Shown: piece by piece, positions 33,584-42,212 of the stretch | Layout of the letters: each line of letters starts with the position of its first letter | Position numbering within the stretch: the first letter of the stretch is position 1 | Assembly (NCBI GenBank): GCA_002450155.1 | Contig: DJYO01000017.1 | Span: forward strand, 1 to 47,297 | DNA from: Mageeibacillus sp. UBA6976 | GTDB taxonomy: Bacteria > Bacillota > Clostridia > Saccharofermentanales > Saccharofermentanaceae | Direction: 5' to 3' | DNA: 47,297 nt | Program-made: the position numbers and the translations under genes | Notes under the pieces: model-generated | Seen by the model: the letters and a program-made list of their open reading frames with translations, nothing else | Database searches by the model: none | Told to the model about the DNA's origin: nothing

Positions 33584-34826
33584 TCTCAAGTCCAAGATCA
33601 AGACCATAGCAAGTGATTCCATATTGTCCATAGTCGCACTTGTCATCATGAACATGGTGGCTCAGTTTGTGGTATACCCATTCTGGAAAAGGGCCTACGG
33701 CACGGAGTTCTACGGCCATATCCTCTACGCCATGTCTATAGTCAACATATTCAGTATCTCGGTGGGAACGGCGGCCAACAATGCGAGAATGGTGGAAAGC
33801 GTCAAGGGCAAGACCCAAGACGGCGACTACTCGGTCTTTGTTCTCATAGGCTCAGCAATATCGGCAGTGGGAATACTGCCCTTTATCATCTTCGGCGGTC
33901 TTGATATGGACCTTACAACGGCTCTTTTTACCGGAGTCCTTACCTTTGTTACCTGCTGGAGATACTACTGCGACGTAGAGTTCAGGCTTAATATCAATTA
34001 CAAAGGATATTTCCTCTACTACATCATAATCTCAATAGGCTACGCTATAGGTATAGTGCTCATGCGCTTTATCCCGTATTGGCCGGTGGCGCTTATACCG
34101 GGAGAGCTGGCAGGTCTTATCTATGTCAAGATCCGCGGCAGCGTCATAAGCGGATTCAAAGACAAGCGCAGCTCCGGATACAAGGTCCTGCTCGGAACGA
34201 TCCTGCTCCTGGCCCTTACTTATTGTATTAATAACCTTGTATTTAACGGCGACAGGCTCCTTCTGGAGCACACCCTGGGCGGAGACTACGTAACCATCTA
34301 CTATCTGGGCTCCCTCGTGGGCAAGACCATGACACTTATAACCAGCCCTATGAACTCGGTAATAATCGGATATCTTGCAAGATACCACGGCCGGTTCACG
34401 AACAAGATGGTGACCTGGCTTTTGGGAGTGACCTTTGGCACCATTGTGGTATTCTCCGGACTAAGCGTATTAGGATCCTATATCCTGATATATATCCTTT
34501 ATCCCGAGAGTTTCCAGCAGGCACTGCCTTACTTCCTTATCGGCAATGCGGCCCAGATATTCTACTTTGTGGCTAATGTCGTAACTACTGTGCTCCTGCG
34601 TATGGCCAAGGCAAATTACCAGCTTAAGATAAATATCGTTTATGCACTTACATTCCTTATCTGCTGCATCCCCGCAACGATCCTGGGCGGGCTCTGGGGA
34701 TTCTGTTTTGCGATACTCTTTGTAAACATAGTGAGATACGCCATGGCTATAATCCTGTGTTATACCCATACAGGCGACAGGACACTCGGCGCTGAGCAGG
34801 TTGCGGGCGGAGAGCAAAAAGGATAA
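33573..34826 (+). CDS. Wzx-like polysaccharide flippase
   Basis: A 417-residue integral membrane protein with about 12 hydrophobic helices of the MOP/oligosaccharide flippase type. The N-terminal FWKRAYGTEFYG followed by a helix with NIFSI is characteristic of Wzx/RfbX proteins. It would move a lipid-linked oligosaccharide across the membrane. It overlaps the GT2 gene by 11 bases. A polymerase (Wzy) and an initiating phosphoglycosyltransferase are not in this window, so the complete repeat-unit pathway must use genes elsewhere. Confidence 0.83.
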   Translation: MTSNLKSKIKTIASDSILSIVALVIMNMVAQFVVYPFWKRAYGTEFYGHILYAMSIVNIFSISVGTAANNARMVESVKGKTQDGDYSVFVLIGSAISAVGILPFIIFGGLDMDLTTALFTGVLTFVTCWRYYCDVEFRLNINYKGYFLYYIIISIGYAIGIVLMRFIPYWPVALIPGELAGLIYVKIRGSVISGFKDKRSSGYKVLLGTILLLALTYCINNLVFNGDRLLLEHTLGGDYVTIYYLGSLVGKTMTLITSPMNSVIIGYLARYHGRFTNKMVTWLLGVTFGTIVVFSGLSVLGSYILIYILYPESFQQALPYFLIGNAAQIFYFVANVVTTVLLRMAKANYQLKINIVYALTFLICCIPATILGGLWGFCFAILFVNIVRYAMAIILCYTHTGDRTLGAEQVAGGEQKG

Positions 34827-34835
34827 TCTTAGGCT

Positions 34836-35660
34836 ATGGATATAAAGATGCTCAAGGAAATACTTTTCGGGATACTCGTAGATCTGGACGAGTGTTTTAA
34901 GAAGAATGGTATCAGGTATTTCCTTGATTCCGGCACAGCTCTGGGCGCCGTAAGGGAGCATGATTTCATCGAGTGGGATGACGATATCGACATTTGCGTT
35001 TTCGACGAGGATCTGCCAAGGATCAAAGCAGCTATAGAGAAGGAGAATAACCACCTTCACTTCTGGGCTCCCGAGATGATGACCACGGATTTCTGCAATT
35101 TTACGGTCAGGATCTACGACGACAGATACACCTGGTACGACGGGTCAAAGCCCCTTACAGGAGACTTCGAACCCTTCAATTACATAAATGCCGATATCTT
35201 CTGTCTGAGCGAAGCTCCGAACAGCGCTATCGCAAGGAAAGCCGTAAAATACAGGCACCTCATCTATACAGCCCAGTCAATAGCTCACAGAAAGCAAAGA
35301 GAAGACGGACTCATACCTTTTACAAAGAAGACCCTTCTAATGAAGATCGTGAGCAACATAGCAGGGAAACCCTTTAAGCTCAGCACCATCTTTAGATCCA
35401 GGAGAAAGTATATAGAGAAATACAGAGGCAAAGAGGGCTTATACTATACCAAGTACAACTACACACCCAGGCATGTCGAGGCAGAGTTTAGGAGGGAGTG
35501 GTACGACGGCTTTGTTAATGTACTCTTTCACGGCAGGGAGTTTCCGGTCTGCAAGGGCTACGACGAGGAGCTCACTTATATGTACGGTGACTACATGACA
35601 CCGGGCAATAAAGATAACAGGATAGTTCATTTAAGGGAGAATACAAGTGGAGAAGATTGA
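34836..35660 (+). CDS. LicD family phosphotransferase
   Basis: A 274-residue LicD/fukutin-like protein. FLDSGTALGAVREHDFIEWD followed by DDIDICV (residues 29-55) is the nucleotidyltransferase-fold signature with metal-binding Asp residues. Known members transfer phosphocholine, or another phospho-alcohol, from a CDP carrier to surface sugars. The cytidylyltransferase at 21416-22174 could make such a donor, though no choline kinase or transporter is seen. A basic stretch (RSRRKYIEKYRG) lies near 190. The gene follows the flippase after nine bases and overlaps gtrA by 14. Confidence 0.87.
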   Translation: MDIKMLKEILFGILVDLDECFKKNGIRYFLDSGTALGAVREHDFIEWDDDIDICVFDEDLPRIKAAIEKENNHLHFWAPEMMTTDFCNFTVRIYDDRYTWYDGSKPLTGDFEPFNYINADIFCLSEAPNSAIARKAVKYRHLIYTAQSIAHRKQREDGLIPFTKKTLLMKIVSNIAGKPFKLSTIFRSRRKYIEKYRGKEGLYYTKYNYTPRHVEAEFRREWYDGFVNVLFHGREFPVCKGYDEELTYMYGDYMTPGNKDNRIVHLRENTSGED

Positions 35661-36183
35661 TTCATTTATATGGCTTTTGACAGGGTGGTTTTTTAAACTG
35701 ATCCGCAAGGATCTGACTGAAGAACAGAAGAAATCCTGGATCCAGTTCGTCAAGTTCTGCGTAGTCGGTGTTACAAATACCCTGATCTCCTATCTTATAA
35801 ATGTAGCAGTTCTTGCCATCCTTAAGAACACGAGTCTGTCTGAGCCGGTTACCATATCAAAGCTCACTTTCTCTCCCGATGTCGTGATCGGCAATACAGT
35901 CGCATTTATACTGTCGGTGCTCTGGTCATTCTACTGGAACAACAAATATGTATTCAGCCTTGAGAAAGGGCAGAAGCGCAATCTTTTCCTTTCTCTGCTC
36001 AAGACATATGCTTCCTATTCCATCACAGGTATCTTCCTTACATTTGTACTGTCCTGGCTCTGGGTCGATGTATTAGGCATCTCCAAGTTTATAGCGCCCA
36101 TCATAAATCTCTTTATAAGTGTTCCCGTAAACTTCCTCATGAACAAGCTCTGGGCATTTAAGTCCAAGAAGGCAGAGGACTGA
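35647..36183 (+). CDS. GtrA family membrane protein
   Basis: A 178-residue protein with four transmembrane helices (about 35-55, 75-95, 115-135 and 145-165) and the motifs FVKFCVVGVTNTLISYL and WNNKYVF, diagnostic of GtrA/GtcA. Family members are thought to flip undecaprenyl-phosphate sugars to the outer leaflet. The start is GTG 35647 with AAGGGAGA (35633-35640) upstream. An N-terminal extension of about 25 residues precedes the conserved part. With the GT2 and YfhO proteins of this operon it completes a three-component glycosylation set. Confidence 0.9.
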   Translation: MEKIDSFIWLLTGWFFKLIRKDLTEEQKKSWIQFVKFCVVGVTNTLISYLINVAVLAILKNTSLSEPVTISKLTFSPDVVIGNTVAFILSVLWSFYWNNKYVFSLEKGQKRNLFLSLLKTYASYSITGIFLTFVLSWLWVDVLGISKFIAPIINLFISVPVNFLMNKLWAFKSKKAED

Positions 36184-36193
36184 TCGTTCTTCC

Positions 36194-36223
36194 TTGACAA
36201 TAAGCAAGGCCCGGTAGTATAAT
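36194..36223 (+). promoter_or_regulatory. Strong promoter of the rpmH block
   Basis: TTGACA (36194-36199), an 18-bp spacer and TATAAT (36218-36223), both consensus. Initiation near 36230 gives a leader of about 75 bases with GGAGG before rpmH. No DnaA box (TTATCCACA type) is visible in 36184-36303. Confidence 0.85.
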
Positions 36224-36303
36224 TCATAGGCTTATTTTGTATAACTATGCGCTGCCGCAACAGATGCGGGTGTGCTGTAATAAAGAAATTGGAGGAATAA
36301 GAT

Positions 36304-36441
36304 ATGAGCAAGATGACATATCAGCCTAAGAAGAGACACTATGCAAAGACACACGGTTTCCGTGTAAGAATGCGCACAGCTAACGGACGCAAGGTTCTTG
36401 CAAGAAGAAGAGCTAAGGGCAGAAAGCAGCTCGCAGTCTGA
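36304..36441 (+). CDS. rpmH: Ribosomal protein bL34
   Basis: A 45-residue, highly basic protein. It begins MSKMTYQPKKRHYAKTHGFR and ends RRRAKGRKQLAV; the RMRTANGRKVLARRRAKGR type core is the bL34 signature. It is a structural part of the 50S subunit. GGAGG lies ten bases upstream, and a consensus promoter precedes it, as expected for a high-demand gene. It opens the classical rpmH-rnpA-yidD-yidC-jag-mnmE-mnmG-rsmG run. Confidence 0.97.
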   Translation: MSKMTYQPKKRHYAKTHGFRVRMRTANGRKVLARRRAKGRKQLAV

Positions 36442-36455
36442 TAAGAGGGCAGATC

Positions 36456-36824
36456 TTGAAGCCCGAGACTCTCAAATTCAACTTTGAATTCTCGAGAGTG
36501 TACCGCTATGGCAAATGTGCCGGTGGCAAGATCCTCTCGGTACATATGATGCGCCGTTATCCGGGCGTCAAGCAGAGCGGATACACAGTAGACCCCAGAG
36601 TCATAAGACCGGGGTTTTGTGCTAATAAGAAACTGCTTGGGGCAGTAGGCCGGAACAGAGTCCGCAGATTGCTTAGGGAGGCATATAAGGCTTACGAGCC
36701 CACGCTTCCAAAAGGGATAGATATAGTGCTCACATATAAGGGTGGCAAGGATATACCTTCGCTGGATGCTTTCAAGGATGACCTGGGCAAGAGCTTAGGC
36801 AAACTGATCAAGGAGCATAACTGA
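36456..36824 (+). CDS. rnpA: Ribonuclease P protein component
   Basis: A 122-residue basic protein that assists the RNase P RNA in tRNA 5' maturation. The family motif NRVRRLLREAY near 67-77, preceded by KKLLGAVG, is clear. FEFSRVYRYGK near 10-20 is the usual N-terminal block. The start is TTG 36456 with AGAGGG (36444-36449) at six bases; no ATG fits. It lies 14 bases after rpmH and overlaps yidD by one base. Confidence 0.95.
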   Translation: MKPETLKFNFEFSRVYRYGKCAGGKILSVHMMRRYPGVKQSGYTVDPRVIRPGFCANKKLLGAVGRNRVRRLLREAYKAYEPTLPKGIDIVLTYKGGKDIPSLDAFKDDLGKSLGKLIKEHN

Positions 36825-37036
36825 TGATATCCCGGGGCCTTATCGCAATGGTACGCTGGTATCAGAAATACATATCGCCCTCTCTGGGGAATCACTGCAA
36901 GTACCAACCGACCTGCTCACAATACATGATAGATGCCATTACAAAATACGGTCCCATAAAGGGCGTTCTGATGGGCATCTGGAGAATTTTAAGATGTAAC
37001 CCCTTTTCCAAAGGCGGCTATGATCCTGTAAGGTAA
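36824..37036 (+). CDS. yidD: Membrane protein insertion efficiency factor YidD
   Basis: A 70-residue protein with the YidD core: VRWYQKYISPSLGNHCKYQP, three cysteines including C in PTCSQY, and the terminal block LRCNPFSKGGYDPV. It is a small amphipathic protein at the inner face of the membrane that assists YidC-mediated insertion. It starts at TGATG, overlapping the rnpA stop, and lies nine bases before yidC. Confidence 0.96.
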   Translation: MISRGLIAMVRWYQKYISPSLGNHCKYQPTCSQYMIDAITKYGPIKGVLMGIWRILRCNPFSKGGYDPVR

Positions 37037-37044
37037 AGATTTTT

Positions 37045-38106
37045 ATGAACGATTACTATATGATGCTGGGAATACTAGACCCTCTTTATGCACTCTTCGG
37101 ATGGCTCGTCAGGGTTCTTTACGGTTTCTTCGGCAATTACGGTCTTGCGATCATCGCTCTGACCATCATTATCAGAGGTGTACTCATACCTCTCAATGTG
37201 TCAAGCCAGAAGTCAATGCTCAAGATGCAGGCCTTAAGCGGCAAGCAGGCTGAGCTTCAGCGTAAATACGGTGATGACAAAGAGAAATACCAGGAAGCGC
37301 TTATGGAACTTCAGAAGGAGAATGGCGCAGGCGGTCTGTCAGGATGCCTTCTGCCTATAATCCAGATCTTCCTTATCTGGCCTATCTACCGTATCGTATC
37401 AGGACCTCTGGTCTATCTGTCACAGATCTCCAAGGATTCAGTCCAGCAGATGATCGATCGTGCATCGGCATCTGATCTTGTAACCAAGACAACTACGCTG
37501 GTCAATCACATCGGACTTATCCAGGCTCTCAATAACAACGCTGATTTCCTTAAGACCTGCGTTGACAAGGGCCTTATCTCAATGAGCCAGATGATAGATC
37601 TCCACTTCCTGGGATTAGACCTTACTCTCGTACCCTGGAATGTTATCAAGGAGAATCTGCTCCAGCCCCAGAAGTATATCCTGCTCCTGATATTCCCTCT
37701 CATAGTCCTGGGCATCAATATCCTGCAGATGCAGCTTACAAAGATCCTTAAGCCCGGCTACAAGGAAGAGAAGATAGCGAAGGAGAGAGCTAAGGAGAAT
37801 CCTGCAAAGGCAGGCCAGGTTCCTGAGAATCAGGCAGAGAGCACCATGAAGATGATGAACTGGATGATGCCTCTAGTAATGCTCTATACCACCTTTATCC
37901 TCCCCCTCGCAATGGGTCTTTACTGGATCGTAGGCGGCATTATGGCGATCATCACGCAGCTTATTACTTACTACCTCTTCACCAAGCCTTATGAGCAGAA
38001 GAAGGCTGAAGTCGAGCTCCGCAAAGAGCAGGTCTTCAAGAAGAAGGCTCTTGCTGCAGCAGATGCCGGAAGCTCAAATAAGTCAGGCAAGAACAAGAAG
38101 AAATAA
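37045..38106 (+). CDS. yidC: Membrane protein insertase YidC/Oxa1
   Basis: A 353-residue Oxa1-family insertase. Helix 1 is near 25-50 with the conserved Arg in IIIRGVLIPL, the hydrophilic-groove residue. A coiled cytoplasmic hairpin (about 60-95) follows, then further helices near 98-120, 210-232, 275-300 and 300-325, and a Lys-rich tail that can contact ribosomes. Unlike many Firmicute YidC proteins it has no lipoprotein signal with Cys. The segment between helices 2 and 3 (about 120-205) is longer than in SpoIIIJ. SD AAGGTAAAG precedes the ATG. Confidence 0.95.
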   Translation: MNDYYMMLGILDPLYALFGWLVRVLYGFFGNYGLAIIALTIIIRGVLIPLNVSSQKSMLKMQALSGKQAELQRKYGDDKEKYQEALMELQKENGAGGLSGCLLPIIQIFLIWPIYRIVSGPLVYLSQISKDSVQQMIDRASASDLVTKTTTLVNHIGLIQALNNNADFLKTCVDKGLISMSQMIDLHFLGLDLTLVPWNVIKENLLQPQKYILLLIFPLIVLGINILQMQLTKILKPGYKEEKIAKERAKENPAKAGQVPENQAESTMKMMNWMMPLVMLYTTFILPLAMGLYWIVGGIMAIITQLITYYLFTKPYEQKKAEVELRKEQVFKKKALAAADAGSSNKSGKNKKK

Positions 38107-38127
38107 TTAGCCACGGAGGCTCTTAAT

Positions 38128-38844
38128 ATGATAAAGACAATAACAAAGCAGGCAGCAACAGTAGAAGAAGCAACTAAGCTCGCATTAGAGGAATTAGGCG
38201 TCAGCGAGAGCGAAGCTACTATCGAAGTCATTTCCGAAGGTGAGAAGGGCGGCTTCCTCGGCATAGGCAAGTCCCAGGCTGAAGTCAAGGTAACTTGCGA
38301 GGTCTCTGATGAAGCAGAGTCCCAGGATGCAGAAGACGACACATACTACGGTGACGATGAGTCCTTCGAGGGCGATGCGGCAAGCGAAGCCGAAGAGGCA
38401 GCTGTCAACTTCGTAGCAGAGGTACTTTCCGGCATCGGCATCCACGGTAATATGGATTCCTACAGAGAAGACGACACTATCTATATCTCAGTTTCAGGTT
38501 CTGACTGCGGCGCAGCTATCGGACGCCACGGTGAGACTCTTGAGGCGATCTCTTATATGACTAACCTCATCGCTAACAAGCACAGCGAGGAGAGAGTTCA
38601 TGTTCACCTTGATGTAGGCGGCTACAGAAAGCACAGAGAGCAGGTCATCAAGAATCTTGCAGACAAGGCAGTATACAAGGTTAAGCGCTATGGCAAGAAG
38701 TATGTCATGGAGGCTATGAACCCTGCAGAGAGAAGGATCGTTCACTCCTACCTTCAGGGTGTTGAGGGCGTAAGCACACACAGTGAGGGTCAGGAGCCTT
38801 CAAGATGTGTTGTTGTAACACCTGCAGACAATAACGAAGAGTAA
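38128..38844 (+). CDS. khpB: RNA-binding protein KhpB (Jag)
   Basis: A 238-residue protein with a Jag_N domain (1-50; GGFLGIG block), an acidic linker (about 58-95, rich in Asp and Glu), a KH domain with GRHGE near 133 (GxxG loop) and an R3H domain (NPAERRIVHSYLQ near 200). In streptococci KhpB, with KhpA, binds RNA and affects cell elongation and division. GGAGG precedes the ATG. It keeps its usual place between yidC and mnmE. Confidence 0.95.
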   Translation: MIKTITKQAATVEEATKLALEELGVSESEATIEVISEGEKGGFLGIGKSQAEVKVTCEVSDEAESQDAEDDTYYGDDESFEGDAASEAEEAAVNFVAEVLSGIGIHGNMDSYREDDTIYISVSGSDCGAAIGRHGETLEAISYMTNLIANKHSEERVHVHLDVGGYRKHREQVIKNLADKAVYKVKRYGKKYVMEAMNPAERRIVHSYLQGVEGVSTHSEGQEPSRCVVVTPADNNEE

Positions 38845-38845
38845 G

Positions 38846-40279
38846 ATGTTTGCTTACGACAGCGACCCTATCTGTGCCTGTTCCACACCGGCCGGCATAT
38901 CCGGAATTGCAGTTATAAGAGTATCCGGAGACGGGTGCGCGCTCAATATAGATAAGTGCGCGCGTATTGTCCGCGCTGCAGATGAGGCCGGGTCCGTATC
39001 TGAGCTCAAGGGATATACCTGCGGTTTTGGAAAGCTGATAAATCCCCAGACAGGCAGCGTTGTCGATGAAGTAATAATCACAAGATTTGTAAATCCTCAT
39101 TCCTATACGGGTGAAGATATGGTTGAGATCTCCTGTCACGGCTCTGCTGCCGTAAAGCAGGAGATCATTCGCATTCTCGGGATGTGTGGCATAAGGCTGG
39201 CATACCCGGGAGAATTCTCCAGAAGGGCTTTTATCAACGGTAAGATGAGTTTAGCTTCTGCCGAGGCAGTAATGGATGTCATCAATGCTGATTCAGAAAG
39301 GCAGCTTAAGGCTGCAGGAAGCCTCATGTCAGGAGCTCTGGCTGATAAGATATCCTCCCTTGAGGATGAGCTCTACAAGGCTATGGCCCTGATCGAGATG
39401 CTGGTCGAATTCGACCACGACGATGACGATACGGATGAAGAGATCAAGGATGCTGATAAGGTCAGCGAGATCCTTAAGGAGCAGCATAAGGTCTTATCTG
39501 ACCTTGTCGACGGTTACGATAAGGGCAGGATCTTATCCGAGAGGATGAGGGTTGCGCTCATAGGCCTTCCTAACAGTGGCAAGAGTACGCTCCTTAATAC
39601 GCTTACAGGTTTTGACAGGGCTATCGTTACAGAGGTTGCGGGAACCACGAGAGATACTATCGAGGTAGCTTTAAATGTGGACGGTATCCCTGTAACGCTT
39701 ATAGATACTGCAGGTCTTCGAAAGACAGATGACTTTGTGGAATCCATAGGTATTGGCAGAGCCATGGACGCAGGCAGGAACGCTGACCTGGTATTCTATG
39801 TGATATCTCCCGACCTTGATATCGAAGAAGCGCAGGAGGGCATCAGAGAGCTTGCAGAAGACATCGGCGGAGAGTTCATTACCGCAGTGTTCTCCAAGAG
39901 CGACGAAGGTGATAACCCGGCAAGGGAAGAGATCGAGGAGGTCCTCCGCAGCTACGGCATAGACAGCTTTATCTCTGTATCTGCAGAGGAGGGCATCAAT
40001 ATAGATAAGCTGGAGAACGTGATAAGGGATTACTACGATTCTCTCGGCGGAAGGCAGGAGGAAGGTCTCCTCATAACTAACGCCAGACACTACAACAAGC
40101 TGGATAAGGCTCTTGGATACTTAGAGATGTCCATTCAGGCAATGACGGATCTTAAGGGGGTTGAGGTATGCTCCTCCACATTAAGATCCTGTCTTGACGA
40201 GATAGGCGAAGTAACAGGTAAGACAGTATCTGCACAGCTGGCAGACACTATATTCTCAAGATTTTGCATAGGCAAATAA
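38846..40279 (+). CDS. mnmE: tRNA modification GTPase MnmE
   Basis: A 477-residue GTPase that with MnmG installs the carboxymethylaminomethyl group on wobble uridine 34. The N-terminal folate-binding domain (about 1-120) and helical domain flank the G domain. G1 GLPNSGKST is near 232-240, the G2 threonines are in AGTTRDT and G3 is DTAGLR. G4 reads SKSD rather than NKxD, an unusual base-recognition motif. The C terminus FCIGK keeps the catalytic Cys. It starts one base after khpB and ends one base before mnmG. Confidence 0.95.
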   Translation: MFAYDSDPICACSTPAGISGIAVIRVSGDGCALNIDKCARIVRAADEAGSVSELKGYTCGFGKLINPQTGSVVDEVIITRFVNPHSYTGEDMVEISCHGSAAVKQEIIRILGMCGIRLAYPGEFSRRAFINGKMSLASAEAVMDVINADSERQLKAAGSLMSGALADKISSLEDELYKAMALIEMLVEFDHDDDDTDEEIKDADKVSEILKEQHKVLSDLVDGYDKGRILSERMRVALIGLPNSGKSTLLNTLTGFDRAIVTEVAGTTRDTIEVALNVDGIPVTLIDTAGLRKTDDFVESIGIGRAMDAGRNADLVFYVISPDLDIEEAQEGIRELAEDIGGEFITAVFSKSDEGDNPAREEIEEVLRSYGIDSFISVSAEEGINIDKLENVIRDYYDSLGGRQEEGLLITNARHYNKLDKALGYLEMSIQAMTDLKGVEVCSSTLRSCLDEIGEVTGKTVSAQLADTIFSRFCIGK

Positions 40280-40280
40280 T

Positions 40281-42212
40281 ATGACGATCAAGCAGGCACT
40301 CGCTCTTAAGTCAGCTTTTGTAGCAGACAGCTGCGACGTTATAGTCGTAGGTGCGGGGCATGCCGGCTGCGAAGCGGCACATGCTGCAGCGGTGATGGGG
40401 CTTGATACGATCCTTTTTACATTATCCTTGGACAGCCTCGCAAACCTGCCCTGCAATCCGAGCATCGGAGGCACATCCAAAGGTCAGCTCGTTAGAGAAG
40501 TTGACAGTCTCGGCGGCATCATGGGTAAGGTGGCAGACAGATGCTTGGTGCAGATGCGCATGCTGAACAGGTCTAAGGGGCCGGCAGTCTTTTCCCCAAG
40601 GGCCCAGATGGACAGAGCCATGTATTCCATTGAGATGAAGCATGAATTAGAAGAGCTAAGCGGCCTTAAGATCAAGCAGGCCCATATTACCGACCTCCTT
40701 ATAAGCGAAGACGGGAGAGCCGAGGGTGTTAAGACTGAAGGCGGCGCCGTATACAAGGCATCAGCTGTGGTTATCTGTTCCGGTACATATATGGAATCCA
40801 GGACCATAAGGGGCGAAGTAATTGTGGCAAGCGGTCCTGACGGACTGCCAAGATCCGTAGGTCTCTCCTCATCTCTTAAAGCGGCGGGCATACCGCTCCT
40901 GAGATTTAAGACGGGAACTCCGGTAAGAGTCAATTCCAGGACCTGCGATCTTACCAGAATGACGAGGCAGGACGGCGAGGAGGATACTCCGCCCTTCTCC
41001 TTCGAAGATGAGATGGACGGCATGAAGATGCCTCCCAAAGAAGAGCAGATGCCCTGCTATTCGGTCTGGACGACGGAGGAGACCCGGGAGGTAATAGAGA
41101 GCAACATGGACAGATCGCCCCTTTACAGCGGCGTTATAGAGGGCATAGGGCCCAGATACTGTCCTTCGATAGAAGATAAGTTCATGAGATTTAAGGACAA
41201 GTCCAGGCATCAGATCTTTGTAGAGCCCATGGGCAGACATACCAATGAGATGTATCTGCAGGGGTTCTCCACGAGCCTGCCTGAGGACGTGCAGATTAAG
41301 ATGGTAAGGTCGCTGCCGGGTCTTGAGAAAGCCGAGATCCAGAGGAGCGCCTATGCCATTGAATACGATCTGGTGGATCCTCTGTCCATAAAGGCTACCC
41401 TTGAATCCAAGGTGGTCCCCGGGCTTTATACCGCAGGACAGGTAAACGGGTCTTCGGGATATGAGGAGGCAGCAGGCCAGGGTATAGTCGCAGGCATAAA
41501 TGCGGCGCTTAAGGTATTGGGCAAGGAAGAGCTTATTATAGACAGGTCCCAGGGCTATATCGGCGTGCTAATAGACGATCTTGTCACCAAGGGCACAACG
41601 GAGCCTTACCGTATGATGACCTCCAGAGCAGAATACAGGCTCTTCCTGAGGCAGGACAATGCCGATATGAGACTTACCCCGATAGGTTACAAAGTGGGGC
41701 TTATAAGCGAAGAGAGATATCAGAGATTTAAGAAGAAACAGCAGGCGATAGAAGACGAGAAAGCCAGGCTTAAGAGCGTATTTATAGCTCCGACAGAGCA
41801 GCTGGGCGAAGCTTTGGCATCCGTAGGCCAGACTCTTCCTAAGTCCGGGAGCTCTCTTGCTGAGCTTATAAGGCGCCCCGGGGTAACATACGAGCTGCTC
41901 GCACCCTTCGACATTTCGAGGCCTGAGCTCCCGTCCTATGTAACGAGAGCCTGCGAGATCGATATCGAATACGAGGGGTATCTTAACCTTGAATTAGAGA
42001 AGATACGTAAGTTCAAGGACTTGGAGAGGATAACGATACCTGAGGATACGGACTATTCGCTCATAAGGGGTCTCAGGATCGAGGCAACACAGAAACTTAC
42101 CAGGATAAAGCCTGCAAATGTGGGTATGGCATCGAGGATATCAGGCGTATCTCCCGCTGACTGCGAAGTTTTGCTGGTATGGCTCGAACAGCAAAGGAGG
42201 CGCAAGACATGA
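40281..42212 (+). CDS. mnmG: tRNA uridine 5-carboxymethylaminomethyl modification enzyme MnmG
   Basis: A 643-residue FAD protein, partner of MnmE. The FAD motif VVGAGHAGCEAA lies near 22-33 after a 20-residue extension. CNPSIGGTSKGQLVRE near 58-73 and NGSSGYEEAAGQG near 390-402 are family signatures, and the C-terminal helical domain (from about 560) binds MnmE and tRNA. The start codon lacks a clear SD and probably depends on coupling to mnmE, whose stop is one base upstream. Confidence 0.95.
   Translation: MTIKQALALKSAFVADSCDVIVVGAGHAGCEAAHAAAVMGLDTILFTLSLDSLANLPCNPSIGGTSKGQLVREVDSLGGIMGKVADRCLVQMRMLNRSKGPAVFSPRAQMDRAMYSIEMKHELEELSGLKIKQAHITDLLISEDGRAEGVKTEGGAVYKASAVVICSGTYMESRTIRGEVIVASGPDGLPRSVGLSSSLKAAGIPLLRFKTGTPVRVNSRTCDLTRMTRQDGEEDTPPFSFEDEMDGMKMPPKEEQMPCYSVWTTEETREVIESNMDRSPLYSGVIEGIGPRYCPSIEDKFMRFKDKSRHQIFVEPMGRHTNEMYLQGFSTSLPEDVQIKMVRSLPGLEKAEIQRSAYAIEYDLVDPLSIKATLESKVVPGLYTAGQVNGSSGYEEAAGQGIVAGINAALKVLGKEELIIDRSQGYIGVLIDDLVTKGTTEPYRMMTSRAEYRLFLRQDNADMRLTPIGYKVGLISEERYQRFKKKQQAIEDEKARLKSVFIAPTEQLGEALASVGQTLPKSGSSLAELIRRPGVTYELLAPFDISRPELPSYVTRACEIDIEYEGYLNLELEKIRKFKDLERITIPEDTDYSLIRGLRIEATQKLTRIKPANVGMASRISGVSPADCEVLLVWLEQQRRRKT

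Noticed and set aside
36184..36303. Possible oriC upstream of rpmH
   Set aside because: No TTATCCACA-type DnaA boxes and no AT-rich unwinding repeats; only a normal promoter and leader are seen.
40484..41038. A 184-residue minus-strand open frame inside mnmG
   Set aside because: Entirely antisense to a certain gene, Ser/Leu-rich shadow composition, no SD or promoter.
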